This document shows, piece after piece, positions 23,378-31,489 of a stretch of 64,000 nt of DNA. Below the pieces are notes generated by a model, which worked only from the letters and a program-made list of their open reading frames with translations, did no database searches and was not told the origin of the DNA. Numbering within the stretch: the first letter of the stretch is position 1; each line of letters begins with the position of its first letter. This DNA is from Patescibacteria group bacterium (GTDB taxonomy: Bacteria; Patescibacteriota; Gracilibacteria; UM-FILTER-43-11), in the NCBI GenBank assembly GCA_018817125.1, contig JAHIUN010000012.1, positions 33,378-97,377 on the forward strand, in the 5' to 3' direction. The translations under genes were made by a program, and so were the position numbers.

Positions 23378-23943
23378 GCTTGATACAAATAAACTTTTCC
23401 TTCTTTTTGGAGGGGTTTGATTTCGTGGATCTGGAACGCGTTGGACACCACGCGCGTGCCGGGTTTTAACGTAGGCCAGACTGTTTTATAAAACTGTTTC
23501 ATGGCTTTAGGCAGCAGATAGACGAAAATAACATCCGCGTCTTTATAGTCCTGCTTCCAGATATTGCCGTATCGGATGTGGGTGTTTTTGGGGTTAAAAA
23601 GCTGACGGAACTTACCAAACAGATAAAGGGGAATGGAGAGTTCGTAGCCAATGACTTTTTTGGCGAAACGAGCCGCCCTAAAAACCAATCGTCCGTCTCC
23701 ACACCCCATATCGTAAACGATATCGGATGGCTTGAGATCAGCTAACTCCAGCATGGCGTTATGACGCTTCCGGCTGGACGGGACAAAGGGGCCACTGGTA
23801 ATAGCCGCGTAAGCGCCGGGAATCAAAAAAACAAGGATTAACGTTAAAATCAGGCGTGGATCGATGGTATTAATACCAAACACGTAAAAAACAGTAATAA
23901 TTAGAATGCCGGCGAGGAGGGTAAAGATGGCGGATTCAGCCAT
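23374..23943 (-). CDS. membrane-anchored class I SAM methyltransferase
   Basis: 189 residues. Two N-terminal hydrophobic stretches (IFTLLAGILIITVFYVFGI and ILTLILVFLIPGAYAAI) precede a Rossmann methyltransferase: motif I is IVYDMGCGDGRLVFRAA (~75-92), and VIGYELSIPLYLFGK follows. The post-motif segment ADVIFVYLLPKAM fits. Substrate unknown; anchoring at the membrane suggests a lipid, quinone or envelope protein. A period-8 repeat array ends two bases before its ATG, leaving no normal ribosome-binding site. Confidence 0.8.
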   Translation of the reverse strand: MAESAIFTLLAGILIITVFYVFGINTIDPRLILTLILVFLIPGAYAAITSGPFVPSSRKRHNAMLELADLKPSDIVYDMGCGDGRLVFRAARFAKKVIGYELSIPLYLFGKFRQLFNPKNTHIRYGNIWKQDYKDADVIFVYLLPKAMKQFYKTVWPTLKPGTRVVSNAFQIHEIKPLQKEGKVYLYQA

Positions 23944-23945
23944 TT

Positions 23946-23993
23946 AATAACGAGATAACGATATAATGAAACGACGACACAACGATACAACAA
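23946..23993. repeat. period-8 array at the methyltransferase start
   Basis: Six units: AATAACGA, GATAACGA, TATAATGA, AACGACGA, CACAACGA, TACAACAA, all in one orientation, occupying the leader of the gene at 23374-23943. Confidence 0.65.
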
Positions 23994-24009
23994 AGTCGGT
24001 GACCAATCT

Positions 24010-24144
24010 AGCTGAACGGCCGATGGGGCCCCGCAAAATGTGAAGTGAGCGGAGCGAATGAATTTTGTGGGGAGATGAGGCATTTACGCAAACCGATGTT
24101 TTAATGTTTACATTGAAACGTGGGTTGAAGTAAAATGCCGACGA
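24010..24144. repeat. duplicated spacer upstream of tRNA-Val(GAC)
   Basis: Related along its length to 24232-24368: both have GGCC...GGGGCCCCGCAAAATG, an inverted ATTTTG-GGGG, and AACGT-GGTTG-AG-AAAAT just before the tRNA. CCCCGCAAAAT and ATTTTGTGGGG form a stem. Confidence 0.6.
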
Positions 24145-24221
24145 GGGCGATTAGCTCAGTTGGTTAGAGCGCATCGTTGACGTCGATGAGGTCAGTGGTT
24201 CGACTCCACTATCGCCCACCA
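24145..24221 (+). tRNA. tRNA-Val(GAC)
   Basis: 77 bases with CCA. Acceptor GGGCGAT/ATCGCCC, anticodon stem CATCG/CGATG with loop TTGACGT (GAC), T arm GTGGTTCGACTCCAC. Confidence 0.95.
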
Positions 24222-24231
24222 TTTAAGACAA

Positions 24232-24368
24232 TTGGCGGAAGGCCAAATGGGGGCCCCGCAAAATGCGAGGCTCGGCCAGGGGTATTTTGCGGGGAAAAGG
24301 AAGAATTTGTGGAAATCGAAATTTGCGAATAAAATAAGCAAACGTAGGTTGTAGCAAAATTCTGACGC
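24232..24368. repeat. duplicated spacer upstream of tRNA-Ala(CGC)
   Basis: Second copy of the spacer at 24010-24144, with the better-kept stem CCCCGCAAAAT (24256-24266 region) and ATTTTGCGGGG. Confidence 0.6.
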
Positions 24369-24445
24369 GGGCCTGTAGCTCAGTTGGCTAGAGCGCAGCA
24401 TTCGCATTGCTGAGGTCAGGGGTTCAACTCCCCTCAGGTCCACCA
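24369..24445 (+). tRNA. tRNA-Ala(CGC)
   Basis: 77 bases with CCA. Acceptor GGGCCTG/CAGGTCC, anticodon stem CAGCA/TGCTG with loop TTCGCAT (CGC), T arm GGGGTTCAACTCCCC. Confidence 0.95.
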
Positions 24446-24466
24446 TTTAAAAAGGGATTTTACTTA

Positions 24467-24543
24467 GGGCGATTAGCTCAGTTGGTTAGAGCGCACGATT
24501 CACATTCGTGAGGTCAGTGGTTCAACTCCACTATCGCCCACCA
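24467..24543 (+). tRNA. tRNA-Val(CAC)
   Basis: 77 bases with CCA. Acceptor GGGCGAT/ATCGCCC, anticodon stem CACGA/TCGTG with loop TTCACAT (CAC). Apart from the anticodon arm almost identical to tRNA-Val(GAC) at 24145. Confidence 0.95.
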
Positions 24544-24634
24544 TTCCGATTTTTAAATGTGCCTGATTTATGTTTCATTTGATTTAAGAGACCGTTTTTC
24601 TTACTATGGTAACGACAGTTAACCACTATTTATT

Positions 24635-25699
24635 ATGGATTTACTTGAACGCTATTTTAACGGCACGATTTTTTGGGGAAATACAGTGCAGAATTATGTG
24701 ATCGCCCTTGGGATCCTCATCGGTCTTTTGATTGTTTTTAAAGTCTTCGAAACAATCATCCTGGCTAAAATCCGGCATTGGGCCCATAAAAGCAAAACGA
24801 ATATGGACGATGAGCTGATAAAAATGATTGAAAATATCCCTGGTATTTTTTATGGATACATAGCTCTTTACATCGCTCTTCAATATCTTGTCGTCCTTCC
24901 GATTATCACCAAAATCGCCAACGCCCTTCTGATTATCCTGATCTTCTATTGGGCGACACAGGCGGCCAGTAATTTAATTGAATATCTTCTGCATCGGGCC
25001 GCTCTGAAAAAAGGCCAAACCCCCGAAAAGACCAGTAGTTATTTTGCTATCACGCTAGTGATTAAAATCGTGCTGTGGTCGGTTGGCATTTTGCTCATCC
25101 TTTCAAATTTAGGAATAGACATAACGGCTCTGGTGGCCAGTTTAGGAATTGGAGGTATCGCGATTGCACTCGCCCTGCAAAACATACTCAGCGACCTCTT
25201 TAGTTCTTTCTCCATTTATTTCGACAAACCATTTGAGATTGGAGATTATGTGGTAGTAGGAACTCACAGCGGGACAGTTAAAAAAATCGGATTAAAAACC
25301 ACGCGTATCCAGGCACTTCAGGGTGAGGAGATTGTGATATCCAATCACGAACTGACCAGCACACGCATCCAGAACTTTAAGAAGATGAAAAAACGCCGGA
25401 TTGTTTTTGATTTTGGTGTGGTTTACGGAACCACACCAGCTAAGCTGAAAAAAATCCCCAAAATAATTAAAACAATTGTCAAAGAAATCACTAAATGCAC
25501 AATAGACCGCGTTCATTTTAAGGAATTCGGGGATTTTAGTCTTAACTTTGAGGTGGTTTACTTTATTGACTCCAGAGAATACACGGATTATATGGATGCC
25601 CAGCAAAAAATGAACCTGGCGATTATTAAAGAATTTGAAAAAGAAGGCATTGAAATGGCCTTCCCCACACAGACGATTTACATGGGCAAAGAGAGTTAG
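24635..25699 (+). CDS. small-conductance mechanosensitive channel (MscS family)
   Basis: 354 residues. About five membrane helices include NYVIALGILIGLLIVFKVF and the pore helix region SLGIGGIAIALALQNILSDL with the Gly/Ala packing typical of TM3. The beta domain begins FDKPFEIGDYVVVGTHSGTV, and the cytosolic vestibule follows (TRIQALQGEEIVISNHELTS). It opens on hypo-osmotic shock to release solutes. It follows the tRNA cluster by 91 bases and is probably a single-gene unit. Confidence 0.92.
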   Translation: MDLLERYFNGTIFWGNTVQNYVIALGILIGLLIVFKVFETIILAKIRHWAHKSKTNMDDELIKMIENIPGIFYGYIALYIALQYLVVLPIITKIANALLIILIFYWATQAASNLIEYLLHRAALKKGQTPEKTSSYFAITLVIKIVLWSVGILLILSNLGIDITALVASLGIGGIAIALALQNILSDLFSSFSIYFDKPFEIGDYVVVGTHSGTVKKIGLKTTRIQALQGEEIVISNHELTSTRIQNFKKMKKRRIVFDFGVVYGTTPAKLKKIPKIIKTIVKEITKCTIDRVHFKEFGDFSLNFEVVYFIDSREYTDYMDAQQKMNLAIIKEFEKEGIEMAFPTQTIYMGKES

Positions 25700-25728
25700 T
25701 TGCCTACTTTATAAATTTAGGTTAAAAT
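25700..25728 (+). promoter_or_regulatory. promoter of the 425-codon gene
   Basis: TTGCCT (25700-25705), 17 bases, TAAAAT (25723-25728), 21 bases before the ATG. Confidence 0.5.
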
Positions 25729-25749
25729 CAAACACTTGTTTATTCTAAT

Positions 25750-27027
25750 ATGAGTGACGTTTTTTCAGAATCACCGGAACCTGACAGCCCAAAAGAAACT
25801 TCCAAGGCTCCAACCGCAAAAGACTACTTGGAATCCTTGAGGCCGAATTGGAAATATTTTAATAATGCCAATCGTATTATTAGAATCCAGGATGCCTATG
25901 ACATTGCTCAATCGCAAGGTATGGAGAAGGATGAATTTTGTGAATTAGTGAGTGTTGTTTTAATTATATCAATAGCGACTTCCAAATTACTTTTAGATAG
26001 TATCCGACCCATTAATCAATCTTTGCTTGCCGACGTTCCAATCCCTATTAATGATAATTCTCAGCTGACTGAAGCATTAAGGGAGGCGGAAGCTCCAAGC
26101 GGAGTCATCAGCGCCCAAAAATTGCATAAAGCCTATCGCCTGGCAAAAGAAAATGGATTGTCTAAAAGGCAATTTATTTTCAAGGCGGCTGATGTTTTAA
26201 GGTCTCAGGAGATTGTTATCCGGACCATTCTGGAAGACCCGCATTTCAATAAAAATACGCACCGCGCTTCTTCCGCTGAGATCGTGGTAAAAAAATCTGT
26301 TGAACCCCCCAGAAAACCTAAGTCAAGAAAGCCTGTTCAGCAGCCGCGAACCTATAAATCAAGACGGGGGCCGACTAAGCCCCCTAAAGAAAAGGGGGAT
26401 TTTGAAGTGCTTGCTTTAAGGAGTAATTGGGACAGACTAAATCACTATGAACGTATGGCAACCGTTAGGGATCTGATCAATCGGCTTAAAACGAACTCCC
26501 CGCTCCCTGTGGCAATAAATATGATGGCTCAAAGGCTCAATCGTTCCGAGAATATTATTGCCACTTATTATCATCTTGCCGGTATACGAAAAGAGATCAT
26601 TGAGCTGCTGGAAAAAGAACAAATCGACACTCCAACTGCCATTCAGGTCGAGAGCATTCTTGACGGTTCAAAAAATATTGATTCCCAAAAACTTTTCGCC
26701 GCTCTTTCGGAACTGAATCAAATGATTACCATTGAAGTTTTCCGCGACATTTTACAAGACTGCTTTGAAAAAAGCGCGCGAGATTGGAAAAGGCGCGTAA
26801 GCGTTTGCCGAATTAAGCCAGACTGGGGAGGTGATGGCGAAGTGCTGAGGGAATATGAATTGACCTACATCCCTTTCGACCTTCTGACGGATGAGGAAAA
26901 GAAACGATTTCATTTTACCTCACACAGAGAGGAGGCTTATGTGACCTTCCAGCTGGGAGGTGAAGACCGTTACTCAAAAGTGCCTATGGAGGCTCTGGAG
27001 CCTATTCGAATTAAAATAGGAGGCTAG
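25750..27027 (+). CDS. hypothetical multi-segment helical protein
   Basis: 425 residues, not recognised. Three segments share a pattern of Leu/Arg followed by Asn-Trp and a helical hairpin (LRPNWKYFNNANRIIRIQDA; LRSNWDRLNHYERMATVRDL; a less clear one at ~115). A basic, proline-rich linker (~185-215, KPKSRKPVQQPRTYKSRRG) separates them and includes residues encoded by a palindromic GGGGGC-type element near 26366-26400. The C-terminal ~90 residues look like a small beta domain. Cytosolic; role unknown. Confidence 0.6.
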   Translation: MSDVFSESPEPDSPKETSKAPTAKDYLESLRPNWKYFNNANRIIRIQDAYDIAQSQGMEKDEFCELVSVVLIISIATSKLLLDSIRPINQSLLADVPIPINDNSQLTEALREAEAPSGVISAQKLHKAYRLAKENGLSKRQFIFKAADVLRSQEIVIRTILEDPHFNKNTHRASSAEIVVKKSVEPPRKPKSRKPVQQPRTYKSRRGPTKPPKEKGDFEVLALRSNWDRLNHYERMATVRDLINRLKTNSPLPVAINMMAQRLNRSENIIATYYHLAGIRKEIIELLEKEQIDTPTAIQVESILDGSKNIDSQKLFAALSELNQMITIEVFRDILQDCFEKSARDWKRRVSVCRIKPDWGGDGEVLREYELTYIPFDLLTDEEKKRFHFTSHREEAYVTFQLGGEDRYSKVPMEALEPIRIKIGG

Positions 27028-27335
27028 CACATATCGCCCACCCACTTCATAAAATCCCGATTGCCATGCTGGAGGGAAGTGAAGACAATACAAGGACAAT
27101 CGTAAGAGTGAATTGAGCGGACGAGACGGATGATCTTGTCTTCGTTTTTAACGCGCGTTTTAAATATAACTACTGTCTCGTTGGCTTTATTGATGCCGTC
27201 TTCCCACGAGAAGTAAGATTCGACACCAGGAATGATGTTTGCGCAGGCAATCAGCCCTTCTTCCAAAAGCGCCAGCACGATATCTTTGGCTTCTGTTTTG
27301 GTCGGTGCGGTCATGTAGCCTAAACTTAGCTTCAT
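27024..27335 (-). CDS. cutA: CutA1-like divalent-ion tolerance protein
   Basis: 103 residues, the normal CutA length. Family marks: ALLEEGLIACANIIPGVES, SYFSWEDGINKANETVVIFK and IHSYDCPCIVFTSL. CutA forms very stable trimers linked to copper tolerance. Its stop overlaps that of the convergent gene at 25750-27027 by the four bases CTAG. Confidence 0.9.
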   Translation of the reverse strand: MKLSLGYMTAPTKTEAKDIVLALLEEGLIACANIIPGVESYFSWEDGINKANETVVIFKTRVKNEDKIIRLVRSIHSYDCPCIVFTSLQHGNRDFMKWVGDMC

Positions 27336-27406
27336 AAATTAAAAGTGCAAGTGACAAGTACATGTGTAAGGGTTTGGAAAGCTTACACTTTAAACTTGCG
27401 CTTGCG

Positions 27407-27994
27407 CTATAAAATTAAAGAATATTGCATGTCGGCTGGCTCATGTTCTTTCATCATCCGGTCCATTATCCCCATCAGAATCTCAACATCGTATAAAGCC
27501 CGATGAAGATTGCTCTTTTTGGCTTTTATCTGATAAAAGTCTGCCAAGTCCACAAGTCGGCCAGGCATCCCCTGCTCCTTCGCGTAGGCCAAGCTGCAGG
27601 CAACCTGGTCGTTGGAATAAGGATTAAGGCCGTTTCGGATAAGGTTGGAATTAAGCATGTCAAAATCAAACCGGATGTTGTGCGCCAAAAGAGGACGATT
27701 GCCACAAAAAGTTACAAAATCGCTCAAAACATCGGAAGGCTGGCGTGCCTGTTCAATGGATTCTTGCGGGATTTTGTGAATCTCCCACGCCCCCTCGGTA
27801 ATCTTGTTGATGTTTACGCTCATCAGCTCCTGAAAAGACCGTGGCGGCTGACCTTTTTGCCACAAAACTCCGGCTACTTCGATGATGTCATCGTGGAAGG
27901 TATTAAGACCGGTGGTCTCAGTATCAAAAAGAATAAACCCCTCACCTGAATGGTAACGGCGGACGAGATCTTTGAAGGGGATAAGCTGCATCAT
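27407..27994 (-). CDS. DEDDh 3'-5' exonuclease (DnaQ-like)
   Basis: 195 residues. Exo I is FILFDTETTGLN (~21-32), Exo II LLAHNIRFDFDMLN (~100-113) and Exo III LHRALYDVEIL (~165), giving the full DEDDh set. Such proteins act as polymerase III epsilon-type proofreaders or as RNases (RNase T-like). No polymerase domain is fused. A second, incidental reading frame on the other strand is ignored. Confidence 0.88.
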   Translation of the reverse strand: MMQLIPFKDLVRRYHSGEGFILFDTETTGLNTFHDDIIEVAGVLWQKGQPPRSFQELMSVNINKITEGAWEIHKIPQESIEQARQPSDVLSDFVTFCGNRPLLAHNIRFDFDMLNSNLIRNGLNPYSNDQVACSLAYAKEQGMPGRLVDLADFYQIKAKKSNLHRALYDVEILMGIMDRMMKEHEPADMQYSLIL

Positions 27995-28073
27995 TTGAGA
28001 TATTTTGTTTTGAATAAGGCGCGGAGTTCAAAGTAACAAATCTAACCAGAATTTAAAATGGTAAATTCAAAAA

Positions 28074-28496
28074 TTAATATTGCACCTTTCCGCGGTCCTG
28101 TTTCTTTAAGCTTTTTATTTTTTTATTTTTCAATCTTTTTTCTTTGGCCCGCTTGGGTGTTTTTGTTTTTTTACGCGCAGAGGGCACATAAAAATACTGA
28201 TGGGCCTTGTGAGCTAACTGTTCAAAGGCGGCCTGGATATTGTGATGCAGGCTTCGTTTGCCCATCACGCGGGTGACCAACTGCTGAGTTCTTTGCGCAC
28301 CCCGACGATAGGCTTCTGGAATCGGGAAGATAAGCTGTACACCTTTTTGGTTTCGGTTCACATTCTGGCCACCCGGTCCTCCGGAAAAATAAGAGATTTG
28401 GACGTCATCCTTCTTAATCACTAAATCTTTACCCCCTTCCGGGTGAATAGTGATTTCTAACTTATCGTGATCAAATGTTACAAAATCATTTTGCAT
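28074..28496 (-). CDS. peptidyl-tRNA hydrolase ArfB-like (GGQ release factor)
   Basis: 140 residues from the ATG at 28496. The GGQ loop is YFSGGPGGQNVNRNQKGVQL (~30-50), placed near the N-terminus as in ArfB/YaeJ, and the C-terminus is a long basic tail (KKTKTPKRAKEKRLKNKKIK) that in ArfB enters the mRNA channel of stalled ribosomes. The N-terminal codon-recognition domain of RF1/RF2 is absent. It rescues ribosomes on broken mRNA. Divergent from the U32 gene. Confidence 0.82.
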   Translation of the reverse strand: MQNDFVTFDHDKLEITIHPEGGKDLVIKKDDVQISYFSGGPGGQNVNRNQKGVQLIFPIPEAYRRGAQRTQQLVTRVMGKRSLHHNIQAAFEQLAHKAHQYFYVPSARKKTKTPKRAKEKRLKNKKIKSLKKQDRGKVQY

Positions 28497-28519
28497 GCTA
28501 TTAAAATAGCACAGAGGTT

Positions 28520-28548
28520 TTGACAAAATAATTGACATCTCGTACAAT
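28520..28548 (+). promoter_or_regulatory. promoter of the U32 gene
   Basis: TTGACA (28520-28525), 17 bases, TACAAT (28543-28548), 21 bases before the ATG. Confidence 0.75.
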
Positions 28549-28569
28549 TCATTCACTAAATATCTTTTT

Positions 28570-29874
28570 ATGTTCAAACCCGAACTCCTCGCGCCGGCTG
28601 GTAATCTGGAAAAGCTGAAGACCGCGTTTCGATACGGGGCGGATGCCTGTTATATGGGTGTAAAATCCATGAGCATGCGAGTGAAGATCGATGACAAGGG
28701 GGGAGATGCGCTCGAGGAAGCTTTAAAGCTCAAAAACAGGCTGAACAAAAAGATTTATTTAACAATGAACATCCATGCCCACGAGAATAAATTAGCCTTT
28801 TTGGATAAGGAATTGGAACGGCTTACTAAACTCCACAAAAAAGGTTTGGACCCCGATGGGATTTTGGTTTCGGATGTCGGGATTTTGAACCTGATCCGCA
28901 AGCGATGCCCCTGGCTCCCCATCCATGTCAGCACACAAGCCAACACACTTAATTCCTCAGCTATTGAATTTTGGGGAAAACAGGGCGCTGAGCGTGTGGT
29001 GCTTGGGCGCGAAGTAAGCTTGCACGAACTTCGGCAAATCCGTGGCAAGTTATCTGAAAAAGGTATTAAAGTTGAACTCGAAGGGTTTGTACATGGGGCG
29101 ATGTGTATGGCGTATTCGGGGCGGTGCTTACTTTCCAATTTTATGGCTCACCGTGACGCCAATGAAGGCATGTGCGCCCATTCCTGCCGATGGAAGTATA
29201 AAGTTTATCTCGAAGAAGAACTGAGGCCAGGTGAATTTGTGCCGATCGAAGAAGATCAGCAAGGCACCAGCTTAATGAGCTCAAAGGACATGTGTATGAT
29301 TGAACATCTCGGAGACCTGATTGATGCGCAACTGGACTCGCTGAAACTGGAGGGGCGTCATAAAACCGTTTATTACACCGCGATTGCCACACGAGCTTAC
29401 CGGCAGGCATTGGATCTGGCCATAGAAGGCAAACCGCCCACACCGGAGATATTGGATTTGATTGAATCTATTAACACGCGCGGATATTTTACGGGCTTTT
29501 GGTACAACAAACCGGGCGCGGACGGACATCGTTACCATGAGCGGAGTGATTACAATGAGAAATACTGCTTTGCCGGGGTTATCCGTAAAATTGATGGAAA
29601 AACGGTGACTATGGAAGTACGTAATCGTTTAGATAGGGGAGATAAGCTGGATATTATTACGCCGAATAAGACTATTCCGATCGTACTGGATGATTTTAAG
29701 AACGCGGAAACGGGTAAACTCATCGACTACGCCAGTGGCGGGCAAGGTTTTACCATCTTATTCGAAGCGCCGGAGAAATTAGAGGAAGGGTTTGTGGTGC
29801 GGAAACGTTTACGATCCAGCCAGATAGACGTAAAAATAAAAACAGAAAAAATCCGTAAGCCCGCTAAATCTTGA
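28570..29874 (+). CDS. peptidase U32 family protein (TrhP/YegQ-like)
   Basis: 434 residues. The family start is PELLAPAGNLEKLKTAFRYG and the conserved Cys-rich segment is EGFVHGAMCMAYSGRCLLSN with EGMCAHSCRWKY (~175-215). The C-terminal U32 domain is present (YCFAGVIRKIDGKTV). Members such as TrhP/TrhO and RlhA act in hydroxylation of tRNA uridine-34 or rRNA cytidine rather than as proteases, and the Cys set is thought to hold an iron-sulfur centre. The closest length match is TrhP (YegQ, ~450). Confidence 0.85.
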   Translation: MFKPELLAPAGNLEKLKTAFRYGADACYMGVKSMSMRVKIDDKGGDALEEALKLKNRLNKKIYLTMNIHAHENKLAFLDKELERLTKLHKKGLDPDGILVSDVGILNLIRKRCPWLPIHVSTQANTLNSSAIEFWGKQGAERVVLGREVSLHELRQIRGKLSEKGIKVELEGFVHGAMCMAYSGRCLLSNFMAHRDANEGMCAHSCRWKYKVYLEEELRPGEFVPIEEDQQGTSLMSSKDMCMIEHLGDLIDAQLDSLKLEGRHKTVYYTAIATRAYRQALDLAIEGKPPTPEILDLIESINTRGYFTGFWYNKPGADGHRYHERSDYNEKYCFAGVIRKIDGKTVTMEVRNRLDRGDKLDIITPNKTIPIVLDDFKNAETGKLIDYASGGQGFTILFEAPEKLEEGFVVRKRLRSSQIDVKIKTEKIRKPAKS

Positions 29875-29960
29875 TTCAGGTATTATTAATGTATTTCTGC
29901 CAAAAGGGAGTTCCGGCTTGAACTCCTTAAGTGATTGTGATAATTTGTGTAAGCTTTTTT

Positions 29961-30046
29961 GGGTCAGTAGCTCAGCCACCGCCCTACGGCGGGACAAGTT
30001 GGTAGAGCAGTCCCGCACTTGTTGCGGGGTTGGTCCTGGAATTCAG
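29961..30046 (+). pseudogene. tRNA-Lys remnant with two palindromic insertions
   Basis: It parallels the intact tRNA-Lys at 30070: TAGCTCAG, TTGGTAGAGCAG and TTGGTCCTGG are shared. A palindrome CCGCCCTACGGCGG (29979-29992) lies in the D loop, and the anticodon arm is replaced by CCCGCACTTGTTGCGGG (30012-30028). The 3' acceptor is lost. A further hairpin, GGAGTTCCGGCTTGAACTCC (29907-29926), lies just upstream. Confidence 0.75.
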
Positions 30047-30069
30047 ATCTCATGATATATTACAAATGT

Positions 30070-30145
30070 GGGTGTTTAGCTCAGTTGGTAGAGCAGTAGC
30101 CTCTTAAGCTATTGGTCCTGGGTTCGAGCCCCAGAACACCCACCA
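30070..30145 (+). tRNA. tRNA-Lys(CTT)
   Basis: 76 bases with CCA. Acceptor GGGTGTT/AACACCC, anticodon stem GTAGC/GCTAT with loop CTCTTAA (CTT), T arm CTGGGTTCGAGCCCCAG. Confidence 0.95.
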
Positions 30146-30200
30146 CTTCAAAATAAATCCGTAATTGTTATTCGGTTTTGTTTGTTAAACTATTACGGAT

Positions 30201-30740
30201 TTACAATAGGTCAATCAATTGAATTCCGCTTCGAATAATTTTTACAATTTTTGCTATTTCCTTAGGCGAAAAACTGGCAATAAGCATTAGTTTTTCTCGA
30301 TCCGTTTCGGAAAGAGATCTTAATTCTTTGGGTGGAGGTGGTCCGAGTACGGCTACAGGCTCTCCTCCTCTGGTAATAACGAATTTAAATCCTTCACGAG
30401 CTTGGTCCATCAGTTCGCCGCGGTGTGCTTTAAAGTCCGTCGCATTGACAACTTTTCCAACCTGCTCGTGCTGGGAAACGGAGAACGAGACGAGAGATGC
30501 AATTTCAGTCCCTTTTCTAGTAATAACATGTGGAGCTCCTCTCTTAGTTTTATCGAGGATTTTTCTCATATTACTTTTCAGTTCCTCTGCGGCGATTGAC
30601 TCAACACTGGCACCGTGATTCTCCCATTCCAACCGTGCTTTTCTTTCTGCTATCAGCAATTTAAGTTCCTCGACTGACAGATCGCCTGTTAAGTCCAATT
30701 TTTGCCTATCCTCATCAGAAAATTCAGGTTTTTTTGTCAT
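30201..30740 (-). CDS. protein with two tandem Phd/YefM-type antitoxin domains
   Basis: 179 residues. Two similar segments follow each other: LKSNMRKILDKTKRGAPHVI + TRKGTEIASLVS (~54-85) and FKAHRGELMDQAREGFKFVI + TRGGEPVAVLG (~102-132). Each has the Phd/YefM pattern (helix, short loop, VITR-x-G strand pair). The N-terminal ~50 residues and the C-terminal helix (SPKEIAKIVKIIRSGI) are unassigned. No toxin (Doc or RelE type) is adjacent. A repressor or orphan antitoxin is the likely role. Confidence 0.65.
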   Translation of the reverse strand: MTKKPEFSDEDRQKLDLTGDLSVEELKLLIAERKARLEWENHGASVESIAAEELKSNMRKILDKTKRGAPHVITRKGTEIASLVSFSVSQHEQVGKVVNATDFKAHRGELMDQAREGFKFVITRGGEPVAVLGPPPPKELRSLSETDREKLMLIASFSPKEIAKIVKIIRSGIQLIDLL

Positions 30741-30761
30741 TATGAAAGTATTGTATACAAA

Positions 30762-31400
30762 TTATTTTCTACGGCGATAAAACCAACTAGCTCCTAATCC
30801 GCTCGCCATTAGCAATAAGCCGATACCTGATCCTGTTTGCGGTAAATTGTCGCCGTAATAATAAACGTATTTCGTGACTTCGTACTGGGGTTCTTCCGCG
30901 TAATAGTGATAGTTGATGTCGTTCCGGTCGCAACCGGTTCCGGCAGAATTGACGTGATATCCGCTATTGCACTGCCAATTATTCCCCTGACTGTTCAGGC
31001 TGGCGTTTGTGGGCGGGCGAACCGCCACACACGTTTGCTGAATAGGGTGTTTGGTATAGCCAAAGGGGCAGACGGTGACTGGGCGGGCAGAGGAAGCGTA
31101 TGAATCACCATAGCTCTTATCGCATACCCACGTTCCCAGATTTTTGTTATATATCCAGTCACATCGATAATAATCACGGGTGGATTCATCGTAATGCAGA
31201 TTGGGCTTGCTGGCCCGCTCAATATCCGCGCGATTCTTTAACTCCAGTCGTAAATTCCCATCATAATAATCCGGATGTTTGGGGTTGAATTGCTCATTAC
31301 CGGGAGGAAAGTTATCGTACGTTGCATTTGTTACAGGCAGCATAGGAAAACCAATGGCTCCGATCAGACTGAACATGATGATGACGAGTAGTTTTTTCAT
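30762..31400 (-). CDS. secreted protein with LPxTG-type anchor
   Basis: 212 residues with a signal peptide (MKKLLVIIMFSLIGAIGFPM), a Tyr/Asn/Cys-rich mature region (for example CDWIYNKNLGTWVCDKSYGD) and a complete sorting signal at the end: LPQTG, a hydrophobic span (GIGLLLMASGLGASWF) and YRRRK. That is the arrangement used by sortases to fix proteins to peptidoglycan or a surface polymer. No sortase gene is in this window. Confidence 0.75.
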   Translation of the reverse strand: MKKLLVIIMFSLIGAIGFPMLPVTNATYDNFPPGNEQFNPKHPDYYDGNLRLELKNRADIERASKPNLHYDESTRDYYRCDWIYNKNLGTWVCDKSYGDSYASSARPVTVCPFGYTKHPIQQTCVAVRPPTNASLNSQGNNWQCNSGYHVNSAGTGCDRNDINYHYYAEEPQYEVTKYVYYYGDNLPQTGSGIGLLLMASGLGASWFYRRRK

Positions 31401-31454
31401 GAAAATCGCTAAAAGGTGTATATTATTAACTATTTAATTAAAAATGTCAAGAAA

Positions 31455-31483
31455 TTGTTCTCCCTACTTTTTTCCTTTACAAT
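31455..31483 (+). promoter_or_regulatory. promoter of the glycosyltransferase gene
   Basis: TTGTTC (31455-31460), 17 bases, TACAAT (31478-31483). The ATG is only 6 bases after the -10 box, so the message should be leaderless. Confidence 0.55.
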
Positions 31484-31489
31484 GGAGTC

